Origin: Nigrospora sphaerica
Lineage: Eukaryota > Ascomycota > Sordariomycetes > Amphisphaeriales > Apiosporaceae
DNA length: 64,000 nt
Assembly: GCA_018287875.1 (NCBI GenBank)
Contig: JAGVVL010000009.1
Span: forward strand, 4,092,001-4,156,000
Reading direction: 5' to 3'
Under the pieces are notes generated by a model that was not told the origin of the DNA, did no database searches, and saw nothing but the letters and a program-made list of their open reading frames with translations. Positions 45,215-57,901 of the stretch are shown in pieces. The translations under genes were made by a program, and so were the position numbers. The stretch's first letter is position 1; each line of letters opens with the position of its first letter.

Positions 45215-46450
45215 CTAGTTGTTGAAGATCTTCTTCCGCAATCCGTTGACAAATTCCCGGTCTCCGTACTTGCCCGAACGCTCCCTCGCCTGGTTGTCCG
45301 CCTCGCGTGCCAAGCGATCTCGTTCTTCGAGAGCCGCGAGGCGCTTCTCTCGGTCGCCGTCCAGCTCGGTCGCGGCTTCTTGCATCGCCGCCAGCTTTCG
45401 GGCGCGTTCATCGTCTGCCGCGGCGCTGGAAGCCCCGCTGCCGTTTCTGCTTCCGTCTCGCCCGAAATCGCGTCTGTCACGGCCATTGGGACCACGCTCA
45501 TCCCGCCGCGGACCCCGGCCGTGGCTATCGTGACGCTCGTCCCTGTCTCTTCTGGGTCGCTCTTCGCGAGGTTCTCTTGCGCTGTCCTCCGCGCTGTGGC
45601 GTCTGCGGTCGCGGTGGTCGCGACTGTCTCGGCGGTCGTCGTCGACAGTATCATCTTGCCTACGTCGGTACGACGAGCGATCTTCGGAACGGTCTCGTCT
45701 CTTTCCGTGCCGGTCCTCGTCTGATCCCGAAGGCCTGGGGCTTCTAGAGCGCGAAGGGCCATCTCGAGAGTCTGACCTGTGTCTGTGCCGTCGTCCCCGG
45801 TCTCTCGAATCGTCCCTTTCTCTCGAATCGGAGCGACGGTGACGGCGATGGCGCTCGCGGTCTCGGGAATGGGACCGATGCCGGTGGTGGTGGCGGTGTC
45901 TCCTTGAACGTTTCTCTTCACTCTTGGAAGAGCTGTCATCGCTCTTGCCCATAGACGCTAGAAGTTGTTTCCTTCTCGTCGGGTCTCTCATGATGGCCTC
46001 GTAGGCAGCCTGCTCCTGCTTCTTCATCGCCAACAGGGGATCGTCTCGAACCTTGGCGGCGGTATCGCGGACCGAGTTGGCGTTCTGGAGGGCCATGAAG
46101 CTGTCTTGGCCGGCGCTCTTCTCGAGTTTCTGGTGGTCGGTGCCCTTAAGCAAATTGTCGACGCGGCGTTTTCCAAGGAGATATGCCTCCTGTTCCTCGG
46201 CGGTGCCGCCGCCACTGTCGCTGGGCCCTTGGTACATCCAATCGACGCGATCAACGCGGCGTCGGTTGCCGGCGGCCTCGAGCTTCTTCTCGATTTCTTC
46301 CTTGGCGCGTTCCTCTTTGAGCTCGCGAATACGCTGGTCGGTGCGCTTGCGCTCGTCCAGGGCCTTCTTTTCTTCCTCCCACACCCGCTGCTGATTTTTC
46401 ATCAGATGCGGGTGCCATGACTTCTTCAAGTTCAGATCGCCGCCACCCAT
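45215..46450 (-). CDS. cwc25: Pre-mRNA-splicing factor Cwc25
   Basis: A single exon of 411 residues. The N terminus [20 protein letters not shown] is the conserved Cwc25 signature, followed by a Glu/Lys-rich CIR-type helix ([14 protein letters not shown]) and DWMYQGP, also conserved. Cwc25 joins the activated spliceosome after Prp2 remodelling and helps the first transesterification step; its N terminus contacts the branch helix. The C-terminal half (about 185-340) is a long Arg/Ser/Asp/His-rich RS-like domain, longer than in yeast and common in filamentous fungi. The last segment, [14 protein letters not shown], is less biased. Transcribed divergently from csn2, 733 bases away. Confidence 0.93.
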   Translation of the reverse strand: MGGGDLNLKKSWHPHLMKNQQRVWEEEKKALDERKRTDQRIRELKEERAKEEIEKKLEAAGNRRRVDRVDWMYQGPSDSGGGTAEEQEAYLLGKRRVDNLLKGTDHQKLEKSAGQDSFMALQNANSVRDTAAKVRDDPLLAMKKQEQAAYEAIMRDPTRRKQLLASMGKSDDSSSKSEEKRSRRHRHHHRHRSHSRDRERHRRHRRSDSRERDDSRDRGRRHRHRSDSRDGPSRSRSPRPSGSDEDRHGKRRDRSEDRSSYRRRQDDTVDDDRRDSRDHRDRRRHSAEDSAREPREERPRRDRDERHDSHGRGPRRDERGPNGRDRRDFGRDGSRNGSGASSAAADDERARKLAAMQEAATELDGDREKRLAALEERDRLAREADNQARERSGKYGDREFVNGLRKKIFNN

Positions 46451-46530
46451 ATTGTCGGTGTTGGGGGGGGAAGTGGTTCGGGGAGTGGAAGCGGCAGGCT
46501 TGGTTGACCTCGTGGGTTGGCGCGAATGGT

Positions 46531-46581
46531 GTGGTCGAGGTCGTGGTCGATGCTGTGGTCGATGTTGTGGTCGATGTTGTG
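46531..46581. repeat. 12-base tandem repeat, 4 copies
   Basis: Units gtggtcgaggtc, gtggtcgatgct, gtggtcgatgtt and gtggtcgatgtt lie in the leader or promoter of cwc25. Confidence 0.85.
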
Positions 46582-46620
46582 ATTAACTGGCAATGATGAG
46601 TTGAGAGATGCGGAGACCCG

Positions 46621-46623
<3 letters not shown>

Positions 46624-46659
<36 letters not shown>
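46624..46659. repeat. (GA)n microsatellite
   Basis: An uninterrupted GA dinucleotide run of about 36 bases upstream of cwc25. Confidence 0.95.
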
Positions 46660-46661
<2 letters not shown>

Positions 46662-47183
46662 ATCGGGTAAGCGCAGTCGCCGTGCACGGATCCCAGTCCA
46701 CGCCGCCACCTGCTAAGTCGACACCAGCCTCCAAAATTATTGCTCTTGTATGGCGGTGCATAGGTATGTACGTACCGCAAGTAGCAGGAACTGAAAGGCA
46801 GGCTCCACTGAGATTAGGCTCCAGTTGCCCCTCTGCCCCGCAAAGGCAAGTGCATATCACAGCTCCGATAAGCCGATAAAGGCGCCAAGAATGCTGGGAT
46901 CCAGTAATGGGACGCTGTGCATCCAGTAGCCATCACCTGGAGCTTCAGCTTCCCCGAGGTCTTGTCTTTTGGAACCCTCCCCCATTCCATTATACCATCA
47001 TCGATCCTTGCAGCCAGGCCTTGATACTGTTGTCCGGCTCGTACGTCTGCTTCGGTTCAAGCCAAGCGGCCAGAATATCTATTCCCCCCTCTCCCGCGCT
47101 GCTCGTCCTACCGGCACCCCCCCGCCCCGTCGAACTGTCTCCTACCCATCTGAGTCGACGGCCGCACCAATCCCATCGCCACC

Positions 47184-48719
47184 ATGTCTGACGACGACTT
47201 CATGCAGGAGTCGGACGAGGAGCAGTACGTGTGCCTCGGCTCGTCGTGTCGGACCGACTGTCGTGACTGACGAAACCCACGCAGGTACGACTTCGAGTAC
47301 GAAGACGACGATGACGACGAGGATTCCGGCGACGTCGATATTGAAAACAAATACTACAATGCGAAGCAGATGAAGGGCTCCGAACCCCAGGAGGCTATCG
47401 AAGAGTTCCTAGCCATACCTCCGCTCGAGAAAGAAAAGGGCGACTGGGGGTTCAAAGGCTTGAAGCAGGCCATCAAGTTGGAGTACAGACTGGGCCAGTA
47501 CGACGATGCCGCCGCCCACTACTCGGAGCTCTTGACTTATGTCAAGGTCGTCACCCGCAACTACTCGGAGAAGTCGCTGACCAACATGCTGGATTACGTG
47601 GAGAAGGAGTCGGAGAACCAAGACGCCCAGCGCTGTCTGGAGAAGTTCTACTCTATGACTCTCGAGTGCTTCCAGGCCACTAACAACGAGCGCCTGTGGC
47701 TCAAGACCAACATCAAGCTGGCCAAGCTTATGCTGGATCGCAAAGACTATCTTTCCGTCTCCAAAAAACTAAAGGAGCTGCAGAAGGCGTGCCAGAGAGA
47801 GGACGGCACCGACGACCCCAGTAAAGGCACCTATTCTCTCGAAATCTACGCCCTCGAGATTCAAATGTACTCGGAGACGCGCAACAACAAACAACTGAAG
47901 CTGCTGTACCAGAAAGCCCTCAAGGTGCGGTCGGCCGTCCCGCACCCCAAGATCATGGGCATCATCCGTGAATGCGGCGGCAAAATGCACATGAGCGAGG
48001 AGAACTGGGAGGACGCGCAGAGCGATTTCTTCGAGTCTTTCCGCAACTACGACGAGGCTGGCGACCTGCAACGTATCCAGGTCCTCAAGTACCTCCTGCT
48101 CACCACCATGCTGATGAAGTCGGATATCAACCCGTTCGACTCGCAAGAGACCAAGCCGTACCGCAACGACAACCGCATCGCGGCCATGACCAACCTGGTG
48201 GACGCCTACCAGCGGGATGACATGCACCAGTATGCCAAGGTGCTGCGCGACAACCAGGACATCCTGGCCGACCCCTTCATCGCCGAGAACATTGACGAGG
48301 TGACGCGCAACATGCGCACCAAGGCGGTCGTCAAGCTGATTGCGCCGTACATGCGCATGAAGGTTGCGTGGATTGCGCGCCAGCTCAACATCTCCAGCGC
48401 CGAAGTCCAGGACATTCTTGGTTTCCTAATTGTGGACGGTAAAATCCGCGGCAAGATCGACCAGCAAGCCGGCACGCTCGAGATAGAGTCCGACGCTGAC
48501 GGCGAACGCATCAAGGCGTTGAATGGATGGGCCACGGCCATATCTTCCCTGTACCGCACCGTCTTCAGCGAGGAGGGCTACAAGTCGATGGAGGGCGGGG
48601 CGGTCCCGGATGACGGTCTTGCCTCCAGTGTGAACTTCCTGATGGAGGCAGGCCGACCGCGTGCGGCCGGTGCTAATAGAGGGCGCAAGGGAAAAGGCTT
48701 GTACAGCGTGATAGTCTAG
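47184..48719 (+). CDS. csn2: COP9 signalosome subunit 2
   Basis: Exon 1 47184-47224 and exon 2 47285-48719 give 491 residues; the 60-base intron splits the Gln codon of SDEEQ|YDF with GTACGT and GCAG. The CSN deneddylates cullins, and CSN2 is its cullin-contacting PCI subunit. An acidic N terminus (MSDDDFMQESDEEQ, then YEDDDDDEDSGD) is typical of CSN2. It is followed by a helical repeat region (LKQAIKLEYRLGQYDDA, NNERLWLKTNIKLAKL, LEIYALEIQMYSETRNNKQL) and a C-terminal PCI/winged-helix domain (about 320-430; MRMKVAWIARQLNISSAEVQ, IVDGKIRGKIDQ). Length is close to the family norm. In Aspergillus and Neurospora this complex controls development and the clock through cullin ligases. Confidence 0.96.
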
Positions 48720-49778
48720 CAGCATCTCCCTGGCGCCACCGGCCGTTGCACTTGGAGCCATCTTTAAGGCGCCACAGCCCCCGATGAGGAGAACTCGGAA
48801 GGAACCATTGCCACGAAGAATTGCTTGGGAGAAGGCGTTCCCGGATTCATATTGATAGGTGAGACGACAGGAGCAGTGCATGTCCTGACAGCAACTCTAT
48901 GCGAGGCTCGCGATCAAGGGTTTCATGCTAACACGGTAGCCGTACGCGGGTCGTCCAGTAGTCCCACTGCGCAGCTAAAAGGCTCCCATAGCATAAGCAG
49001 ACTTGACGACCGGAATGAATCAAGCGTTGAGGGTCTTGCACAAGTTCCGTAGTGTTGTGATGATGGATGTGCCCAACTAAGTATCCCTGCTTGATTACTG
49101 CCACGACGACGTCCGACCTGTCCTACCATCTGCTCGACAGGCACAGGCAGCATCAACTGTGACGTCTTTCATCCACCCCCCACGCGTCCACCTCGGATAG
49201 CATGTGGATTTGTGGAGCGTGGGTTCTTTGAGAGGGGTGAATTTTGGGATCGGCTCCGTCGCGCACACACACAGTCTAACCAGTATGGTGGTGTTTTGCT
49301 TGCGAGGGTGAGGGGGTCCGCAGCTGTCACGCCGGGCTTGTGCAAACGATCTACATCCTCGGCCGTGTCCGGGGGCCGGGGCCCGGTTCGGCTGCCTACC
49401 TTCCTTAGGCAGGGGCGGTGCAATGGCATTGCTTGTACGCCCGACCGTCGCCCTCTTACTCTTTCTCTTTTATTAGTCGTTCTCCTCTCTCTGGAGGCAT
49501 CTTTGGGTCTCACAGATGGGGACAGAACAACACTCAACCATGGACAAGAAATTGTGGGGCGGTTTGCTTCTTTGGGCTCAACAGGATTTACGTGTCGTCG
49601 TAATGGGTCGCAGGGAGGGTAGGCACCTTTGGAGGGTTGCGCTTCTCGACAGGAGTGAATTATGGTACATAATGATGGTATTATTAGTTTGTTTTTTTTT
49701 AATTACCCGGCAGCGCGTCGCCGCTGCTTTCCCGCCCGCCGGACGAAAGGGGGGCAGGAATGTTACGACCCTTTCCCC
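48720..49778. other. Intergenic between csn2 and membrane-protein 3' ends
   Basis: Convergent 3' regions. No coding exon seen. A T-run lies near 49,692. Confidence 0.5.
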
Positions 49779-51319
49779 CTAGTCGGCATCCCGCGTCTGC
49801 ACGATGCTGTGGTTCACGGTGATCTGCCAGGGACTCATGGGCGCCTGGGCGGGCGGCGGGCGGGCGGGGGCGCCCCAGGCGCCGGCGGGCGGGCCGGCGG
49901 CGTGGCGCGGCAGGTGCGTCTGGCTGCTGTTCCAGCCGTCGTCGGAGGAGAGGTCGGAGGAGAGGTCGTCCTTGGAGGCGGCGACGGCGGGGGCGCGGCG
50001 GGCGCCGCGGCGCTGCTGGGCCTCGAGGTCCGAGGTGCGGGTGACGACGGCGTCGCCGTCGCCGTCCTTGCCGTGGTCGATGACGGTGGTGACGCCCATG
50101 CCACGGCCGGCGGTGCGGCTGTGCAGGGCGAAGGCGTCGGCGTCGGGCCCGCCGCCGGCCGTGCCGCCGGCGCCGTACTTGTGGTGCGCCTGCGACCCCG
50201 TCCGGTGCCACTGCCGCGCCGACGTGGCGCCGCCCGACGAGCCGCCGCCGAAGACGCTGCGCATCAGCGGCCGCAGCGTCGCCGCCGCCGCCGACGTGAT
50301 GCCGATGCCCGTCTCCACCGTCGACCAGATGGCCACGTCCGACGTCGAGTACAGGAAGTCGTTGATGTCCGTCAGCGTGTGCAGGAACGGAAACCGCACA
50401 ATGGTGGCGCTCGAGGCACTGCGAGGGAAGAGGTCAGCCGGGTTGGGGGGGGGTGGGGGGCCGGGATCAAGGGGAACGTACATGGCGCCGGCGGCCAGGA
50501 TACACACGACCGAAACCTTGACGCGGAAGCTCATCTGCAGGCTCCAGACGAGCAGGATGGGCAGCAGGCTGAAGGTCCAGTCGGTCAGGCAGCTGATGGC
50601 CGAGTAGCCGTAGAAGCAGTCGGAGACGATGACGGCGTCGATGCAGTGGCCCTCGGGCGGATTGTCGGTGATGCGCTCCCAGAAGAGTGAGGTGGGGCGG
50701 CACTGCAGCACGAAGAGGAGGAAGAAGAAGGCGCCGTAGACCTCGGTGAGGATGAAGACGAACCAGACGATGAAGCGGTGGATCGGGTGCACGAAGAGGC
50801 GCAGCAGGAAGATGGCGATGCTCGCCTTGATGGCCATGTTGGCCAGCACGTACGTCGGCTCGCACGTCCACCACATCTGCATCGCCTTGGGCACGCTGTC
50901 GGCCCCAAACGTCGTGATGATGTCGGGCACGTGCCGCCCCGTGCCGTAGTGCACGCCCGCGATGCTGTAGGACGAGTAGACGACGAACAGGGCCTGTTTT
51001 TTAACCGCCTCGTCGTCAGCGAAAAGAACCCCATTATCCGCGTGCGCGTTTGCGTCAACGGGACGCGCGCCCGCCCGGGACCCGGGGAACGAGACGTTTC
51101 CGTTCCCTTTCCCTCCCCTTTCTCCTCCCCCTCTTTCTCGAAGCCGGGGGCGAAATCGCGAGGAGTGTGGCTTACCCAACCGAGGACGGCGAGATAGTCG
51201 TCCAGCAAGAAGCTCTTCAGCAGCACGCCGCGGCAGTAGACGCGTAGGGCCGTCGCTGTGGTCGAGATGACGACAAAGGCCCAGGCGATGCCCTCAACCT
51301 GGGGCCCGCGATTCTCCAT
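49779..51319 (-). CDS. PTH11-like integral membrane protein (fungal rhodopsin-fold domain)
   Basis: Three exons (51319-51176, 50993-50482, 50418-49779) give 431 residues, all in phase; donors GTAAGC and GTACGT, acceptors ACAG and GCAG. The N-terminal 280 residues hold about seven hydrophobic helices, starting GIAWAFVVISTTATALRVYC and DDYLAVLGWALFVVYSSYSI, followed by GVHYGTGRH, FLLRLFVHPIHRFIVW, CRPTSLFWERI and CIDAVIVSDCFYGYSAISCL. The LDDYL and GTGRH marks are typical of the fungal rhodopsin-like (PTH11-related) family. The last helix region ends with AIWSTVETGIGITSAAAATLRPL, also conserved. The C-terminal 150 residues are Gly/Ser/Ala/Asp-rich cytosolic tail. There is no CFEM domain. Such proteins are candidate surface receptors in plant-associated and saprotrophic fungi; the ligand is unknown. 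Confidence 0.9.
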
Positions 51320-54300
51320 GGCGGAGAAACGGGGGAACGGGCTGGGCGGCGTCGGTGGGGAGGGAGGTGGATTCGGCTCGCTGTATAGTCCCGTCGCGGA
51401 GAGGGGGCGTCGACGGTCGTCGTAGGCGTCGAGTAAGCGATATATCGGGGAAGCCTCTCGGTTCGATGCAGCAGATGTCCCAGCCGCCAGTGGTATCCTA
51501 TTACTTTGCACAGACAAACCCGGGGGCCCGGGACGCAAGCTTTGGTCCAGAGGGGACGGCGGACTCTTTGTATGGGACCCGGGAGAAAAGGGACCCCTTC
51601 TACGTTGATGGCGAAGGGGACCCTCTCTTTCTCGCCGTGTCTTCCTGACTTGAGACTAGCCAGCCATGTGGGCGCGTCTAGAGTCGGCGGAAGCTGGGCC
51701 GGCCAGGCACAGGAGGAGCCCGCCCCTGGAGCCAGGTTCAGAGCGGAGGAGACTCGGAAACGGGAGGGGATGCCTGGCCATGTTACGGCAGGTAGCTTCG
51801 TGATGGCGGGCGTCGACAAGCGATCGATGCCCTTTCGGGCGGTCGACGGCTTGGACGGATGCTTTTACCCTGGAGGGGGATATGCCCCTCAGGACCCTCC
51901 TTCTCCATTCTCCCTAGTCGCAGAGCTTGTGGTGAGGCAGCTGCTGCTACTCCGTTCGGGCAGCGTGGGTCGTCGACGGAGTTCAGAGAAGAGAACGAGA
52001 GACCACCCGAAGAGCTGGTACGACCCCATCGCCGGGCCCTAACCTTGCGGGCCTCGCCCCCGCCCCCCCCAGCGATCGTGCGCCGGTCGGCCAATCGGCG
52101 GATGGGCTGAAGGCGCGGCCGCCATCGAGCTGGTCCTTTAGATCTCCGGTATTATGATACGCCAAGCGTCGGACATGGTTGGCGGCCACGAGGCCCTGCT
52201 CAAATTGTTCTCGAAATTCGGTCGTGGCGTCGTCAGTGCTCCTTCAGAGATTTCTCCGCCCTGCCAAGCTGGGCCGCAGCCCCGGGGGGTCCCCTGTTCA
52301 TGCAGAGGTTAGTCGTGTAGTAGGCAGCCAGGATGGCCCTAGGAATCCATATTCGCCTTCCTAGGTTGGCTTGCGGCCGTACGCCTGGCGCACGCTGCGT
52401 CAGTCCTGGCCCGGCCTCGCTCGGTTGAGCAATGGCAGGCGAGGGCCAACGGCGCGCGTGCGGGTCGTGGCTCGTGTGCCGGAGTGACCCGAGGTCTCGA
52501 TGCGGCTGGTTCGCCGTGGGTTGCCGCGAGAACCAATAATTGGCGAGCAAGGGAGATCCGGTAACCGACATACGACGCTACGGCTTCGCTAGTCGGCGCG
52601 CGCCACTAGTATAGAGGGATGTTCGGTACGCGCCTGTCTGGTGGTTGGTGATAGCCTCATCCGGCCACGCGACGTCGTACCACTGCGAGCGACGGCATCA
52701 TGGTCCGGCGCGGGGGGGGTGGCCTTTCAGGTAGCCACAAACCAACGCTGGCCGCCCTTTCGCCCGCTGGTCCGGCAGTTGACGACACAATTCCGGAACT
52801 GCACTTCGTATGGTACCCCCGCTGGGCGAGCTGGGCGCGATTTCCGGACCACCCGGGCGGCCGAGGGGGGGCTTCCCAGGACCGAGGCCCGACTCCACCG
52901 GCTACGTCCTCAGCTGCACCTCTGCTTTTGCTTCCTTGTCGCCCCCGGTGGAGGCTATCCCTAGACATGCCAGGCCCCTCTTCCCCCTCTCCCCAATCCC
53001 ACCATGCCCGCGGACGAAGGCTGGCGGTAGACAGCGGAAACATCCTGCCGGTAGTCTTGCTCCCGCCGTCCAAGCCCCGACGTCCAAGCGGTTCGCGATC
53101 TAGATGGTGCGTTGCATCGCCGCCCGGCTACATGCTGCAATTGTGTCTTTTTGACCAAGTCAGGCCACCTCTTTCAGCCCAGCGCGACCGGCCCCTCGGT
53201 TCCCTGGTCGATTGTATCCCCCGCCGAGCCTCTCCCCTGAACACCAGCGCGCATTGGGGACTTTGGATGTGGAAACCCGGCCTGTCTAGTGTCCACTGTC
53301 AGAATGAGGATTTCAGTCAGTGCCACTTCTGACCAATGTCATGTACCGTGCATCGTACCTGCGCTCCCGGGTAAACACAGCAGAGTGGTGAAGAAAGAAA
53401 AGAAGAAAAAAAAAAGCGTGGCGGCTCCACTCCGCACCACACCAGTCAAATCGGGCAAATGGTCCGAAAGGGGCGAGGCAGAATCAAGGATGGAAATCCG
53501 GAGCCCCATCGTCCACTCTCCGCACAATGCTAATGGAGTAATGAGAGTGGAAGAAAAGGGCCAGTTCGGCCACCACGCGAACAACGGACGAGCTGCGAAG
53601 TGCGAGAAGAAGAAACACCGCCCGCCGCTGGTGACAGCTGCCATCCGTACACTGGACCGCGATAGCCGCGTGGCCCTGACAGGCAAACACGCCCGTCCTG
53701 CGCACCGTGCCTTTTTTTCTTCCTCCCTCGCCTTAGGGAGCGGCCAGGACGGGATGGCAGCGGATCGTCGGTGGAGCGGTCGTCCGTGTCCGTCTTGGAA
53801 TTCGCGGATGCGGCGCCGCCCAACCCGCCTGGAACACAACCCGAGCCCAGCGCTGTTCCAGTTTGGCACAGCTCTTGTGGCCACGTGCGGAGTCGCGAGC
53901 CGGGCGAGACGGGTTCGTGACAACCTGACAGCCCATGGCGGGCTGCCTGCGCCAGTTCCGAAAGTGGGCTACGGCGCTTCGCACGAGGCCGCTATACCCG
54001 ACCGCGTGCCACTGCACCCCACGTATATCAGTGGCATATAGGTATTAGGAGGTGGCGGTCCGGTGCAACCCTGCCGTGCCCCGTTCGGCCTCTCTCGTGA
54101 CGCCGTCAGTAGTTATTTTGAGCCTCTCTGCCATTCAGGGGCTGCCGGTAGCCAGACCAAAAAAGCAAATACCCATCAGACTAGAATAGGGCTAATATCG
54201 CCACCGGCATTGGATGCAACCCTACACCATTCGGCACCCAGCATCGCCAGCCAGCACCCGGGCGCAGTCGACGCTTCTGGAATTGATCGATGGGAAGCTG

Positions 54301-57300
54301 CAGTGACCCTTACCGGTCTCCCTGGGCACTCACAACTATTATTACTCTAGGGGACCAAAAGCGGGCTCGGATGGGTCGGAGGGGCGCAGGACTAGAAAGA
54401 CGAAGGAATACCCTGACCGCGCTAGGTGACTTACAGAATTCTGCACCAGCTCGTCGCGGCTAAGATTGACCAGATGCCTCTCTCAGCCCTGCAGCTAATA
54501 ACAAGAAATACCCACCTGTTGCAAAATCTGGCGAACCGATCGCCGCTTTCGCCTGGCCTCCCCCCAAAAGACAGAACCTCACAGGCCCGGCAGCGTCCCT
54601 TGCTGGCGCGGGAAAGGGGCAAAGGCCTCGACGCCGCTGCCCGCTGCCCACTGCCCAGCCTCCCGCGCGCGGCGCCGGGCTGGCGCCCACGGGCCCTGGC
54701 CCGCTTCGTGCGCGCCCCCTTGTGCTGATCCCAGGCCGAGTGCGCGCGTCTCGCGTGCTCCGGCTGCTCAAGCAGAAGGGGTTCCTTGGGTCGCCGCGAG
54801 CCCGACGACCAGAAATCTGGAGCAGGAGTCGGAGGCAGTCCGCCTCTGAAGCCCCCGCCCGCAGCTCCCCCGCGGCGCTCTTGCGACATCTTCGGGCGCG
54901 TTCCCGACCTGGCCTCAGGTCCTGCCGATTCCAAAACTTGAGAATTTCGCTCAGGATGATCCCATGCCTCCAGGGGGTCGTGCATTTGGCTCGCTAGTGG
55001 TGATAGGCACTAGATAACGCTGGGCCGGGCCTGTTGCACAGATTGGTTCAGATCCACGGCCAGGTCCCTGGGGGTCTGAACGTCGCAGCTGCGCGTCGTG
55101 GAAGAGGAGAAGGGACGAGGCCGGCGTGGAGATCCCGCCGCGGAGCTGGAACGACTGCCAGAGAGGCGAAGGCTGAAATTGGGTTCGCAAGCGTCGCCTG
55201 GGCATCAAATGGTATCTCTCCCAAGCCCGCGGCGAGATCAGAGCTTGGAGGTATTGACAACCCCCTGCGTTACTATCTCGTGCATTGTTCGAGGGATGAC
55301 CCGCCTGGGCTGCAAGTTCTATGCATAAGACTGGGTCCTCCTTATATGTCGTGGCGTCGATCACTCTCAAATCCACGTCCCGCAGCTCAGCCTGACTCGC
55401 TGTCACTGCTTGATCGCGCATGTGCCGGGCTTGGTCCTGGCTTCGGAGCTGAACGTCGCAGAGAGTCGAGTGGCGTCCGGCCCATGGCTCCTAGTACATT
55501 GCCCGAAGAGCCCTGGCTCGGTTACGGAGACCGCGGGGTGGCCCTGATACATAAATTCGAGATCTGCGCGTTAATGCTGACCGAATGTGGCAATGATAGG
55601 CGGGATCGAGTGCAGTTCTTTGGCGAGGAAGTTGACTTTGGTAAAACTATTGCCTATTTCCGCCACTACCTGGGTAGTGGTTTAGGATGTTTCCTCGTAT
55701 CCGAGGATGGCCTTGTATTGCCATCTGATACGTTAGATCTTGTATATTATACTTGATGGTTTGGTCGTCGGTCACTTCTCGCCTGCCAGAGAAATTCCAG
55801 GGGCCCCGGAGCTAGAGCGACGTACTCGGAATGAGACGAGATCAGTGCATATAGTACCGTCTTATGTTCATAACAGATGGACAAGCCACTTGCCACCATG
55901 CTCCTCTCGTGGGAACACGTAATTCTCAGCTTAATCTCCCTCAACTTCAGTTTCTACAACTGCCTCCAAAGTCAGTGCTACTTCTATTACAATCCCACGA
56001 ACTCCGTGCGATCCTAAAAACCTTCAAAAATGAACATAAACACACAAATAATGCCAGGCATCACGGAGAAATTGATTGCTCTAAGCCTTGGCCAGCTATG
56101 AACTGAAAAGACGATAACGGCTGACGGGTCGGAGCTAACCTAAAGTCATAGGTTTCATATGAGATCCATGGATATCCGTACGTCTCCATGCACTCAGAAT
56201 GCAACGTAATTAACGAGTCGTTGGACGGTCTTCTCCTTCAATGCGTTTTGATCCTCGCAGCAGAGAAGTTCTCTTTTTTTAAAAAGGACTGGGCGCGTCG
56301 ATGGTGATGATACTTCACCCAGCAGTCCAAAGCCTCGCTAACAAAAGGGAGCAACCGCAGCGTCTTGTCGAGACGCGAGCCACTTCAAGCGTCAATATTT
56401 GATACCTACCCAATGATCTACCCAGTGAATTGTGAGGAAACTGCGGAAAACTTCTTGGGTACCCCTCGGCTCTTCCAGGGCGACACGTGAGGGTATCACT
56501 TCCGCGGCCTATGAGGCATTGCCGGCGTTTACAGCCAGCTATTTGAAACAGAACGCCGAATTATATTTCCTAATGATTACACGTTACTAGCGCTGGTGTT
56601 CCTATAGACCTTACTATCACCACTTGGTCGAGTACTAGGACGCCTGGATTAAGGGCATAATGCCGAAATCGTACACCGAGTTCTACTGCTACAACGCCGC
56701 TCTTGTCGACGTTTTTGAACACATTAAATTGAAAATGCTGGAACGTAAAGGAATTTGAATCACCTTGCACTGGTGACTGATTCCTCAAGAGAAGAGTCAA
56801 TCATAAGTACGTCAGCAAGCTATAGCGACAAGGAGATATCGTGGCGAAACAACCTAAAGACTCTAGTCGCAAGGTCCAAACCTTCAGGTTACCGGAAGAA
56901 GAAAACCAGTCACGTCCAGCCGATGAATTCCACCATAACACTCACCTTCTCACAACGACGAAATACCAACTGTCTCCGAACCTCCAGGGTTAAATATCGC
57001 TACCGTAACCCATGTGGACAGTGTTTCCACCTGCGCTATCTGCCGCCTTGTTCTAAAGTGCGGCTGTTCTACATCTGGTGGTGATTCCCAGCCGCGGTGA
57101 TGTATTTCATTGGTTTTCCAGGGGAGTAGACGGAGTGGGGAATTGCGGCCCGAAATCTGGATTCGGAAATTGCCCCTGAGTGGTAGCAGGGGTGCGGGAT
57201 ACAGTTCCCTACATTCTGCCAAGAGTCAGGGATTCCATCAATGTTCGCCAATGCTTGCCAAAAAGCTTTTGCGTGAGTTCTAAGGGTGAAAAGGACCTCA

Positions 57301-57901
57301 CTCGGCTGCAAGAACTGCGCGCCCGAGGTCCTCTGGTCGATATTCAACCGATGCTGTGCAGCATATCGGCTGTCGGTTTTCGCTCCGGGACACCCAAATC
57401 TTTGATGTGCATTAACCTAGATGCGCAACCCATGTGCCTCAGCATCAAGTGTCATCATCTCCTACATTCCACCCCGTCGGCTCTCGGTACAGCGCTGTAT
57501 TTAGGTTTCTTCAACTTTATGGCAAAGTTCTCATAGCACATAAACGCTGAATTATCCGAACCCAGTTTGGGACTAATTACCGCTTACATGGAAAAAACCA
57601 TCCGCTCTCTGTAAAGTAGTCAATGGCTGCCTAGTAAGTATCACACTCGTCTCTGTAGGTTTTAGGCAAGGCAACACTAAATTTCTTTTCAAGGCTGACG
57701 TGTTTTTCGGTTATTCGTTGTTTACGTTCGCTCTAGCTTTCACTGTGGTTGCGAAAGTTCCTAAGGCAATCGTGGAACGCCGTCTATCCGAATACCGTGT
57801 TTTAATACCACCATATCCCTTTGATTTCTCACAACGTTCGCTAATCAACTCTTTGGAAATTATTGTCTTTACTTTAATTTCCAAATCTTTTGTTGTTGAC
57901 C
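51320..57901. other. 6.6-kb stretch with no supported gene
   Basis: The first 4 kb is GC-rich with overlapping biased frames on both strands; from about 55.9 to 57.9 kb it becomes AT-rich with frequent stops. I found no domain, signal peptide or exon chain. Poly-A (53,402) and short homopurine runs are present. Small exons could be missed. Confidence 0.45.

Larger units (their letters stand above)
46451..47183. promoter_or_regulatory. Divergent promoter region of cwc25 and csn2
   Basis: This 733-base gap separates two divergent start codons and so must hold both promoters. It contains a 12-base tandem repeat (46531-46581) and a (GA)n run (46624-46659) on the cwc25 side. Pyrimidine-rich sequence precedes the csn2 start. 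GA/CT tracts often mark open promoters in fungi; no specific factor site can be claimed. Confidence 0.55.

Noticed and set aside
45179..45939. Long frames on both strands within cwc25
   Set aside because: Shadows caused by the RS-rich repeats of the true minus-strand frame.
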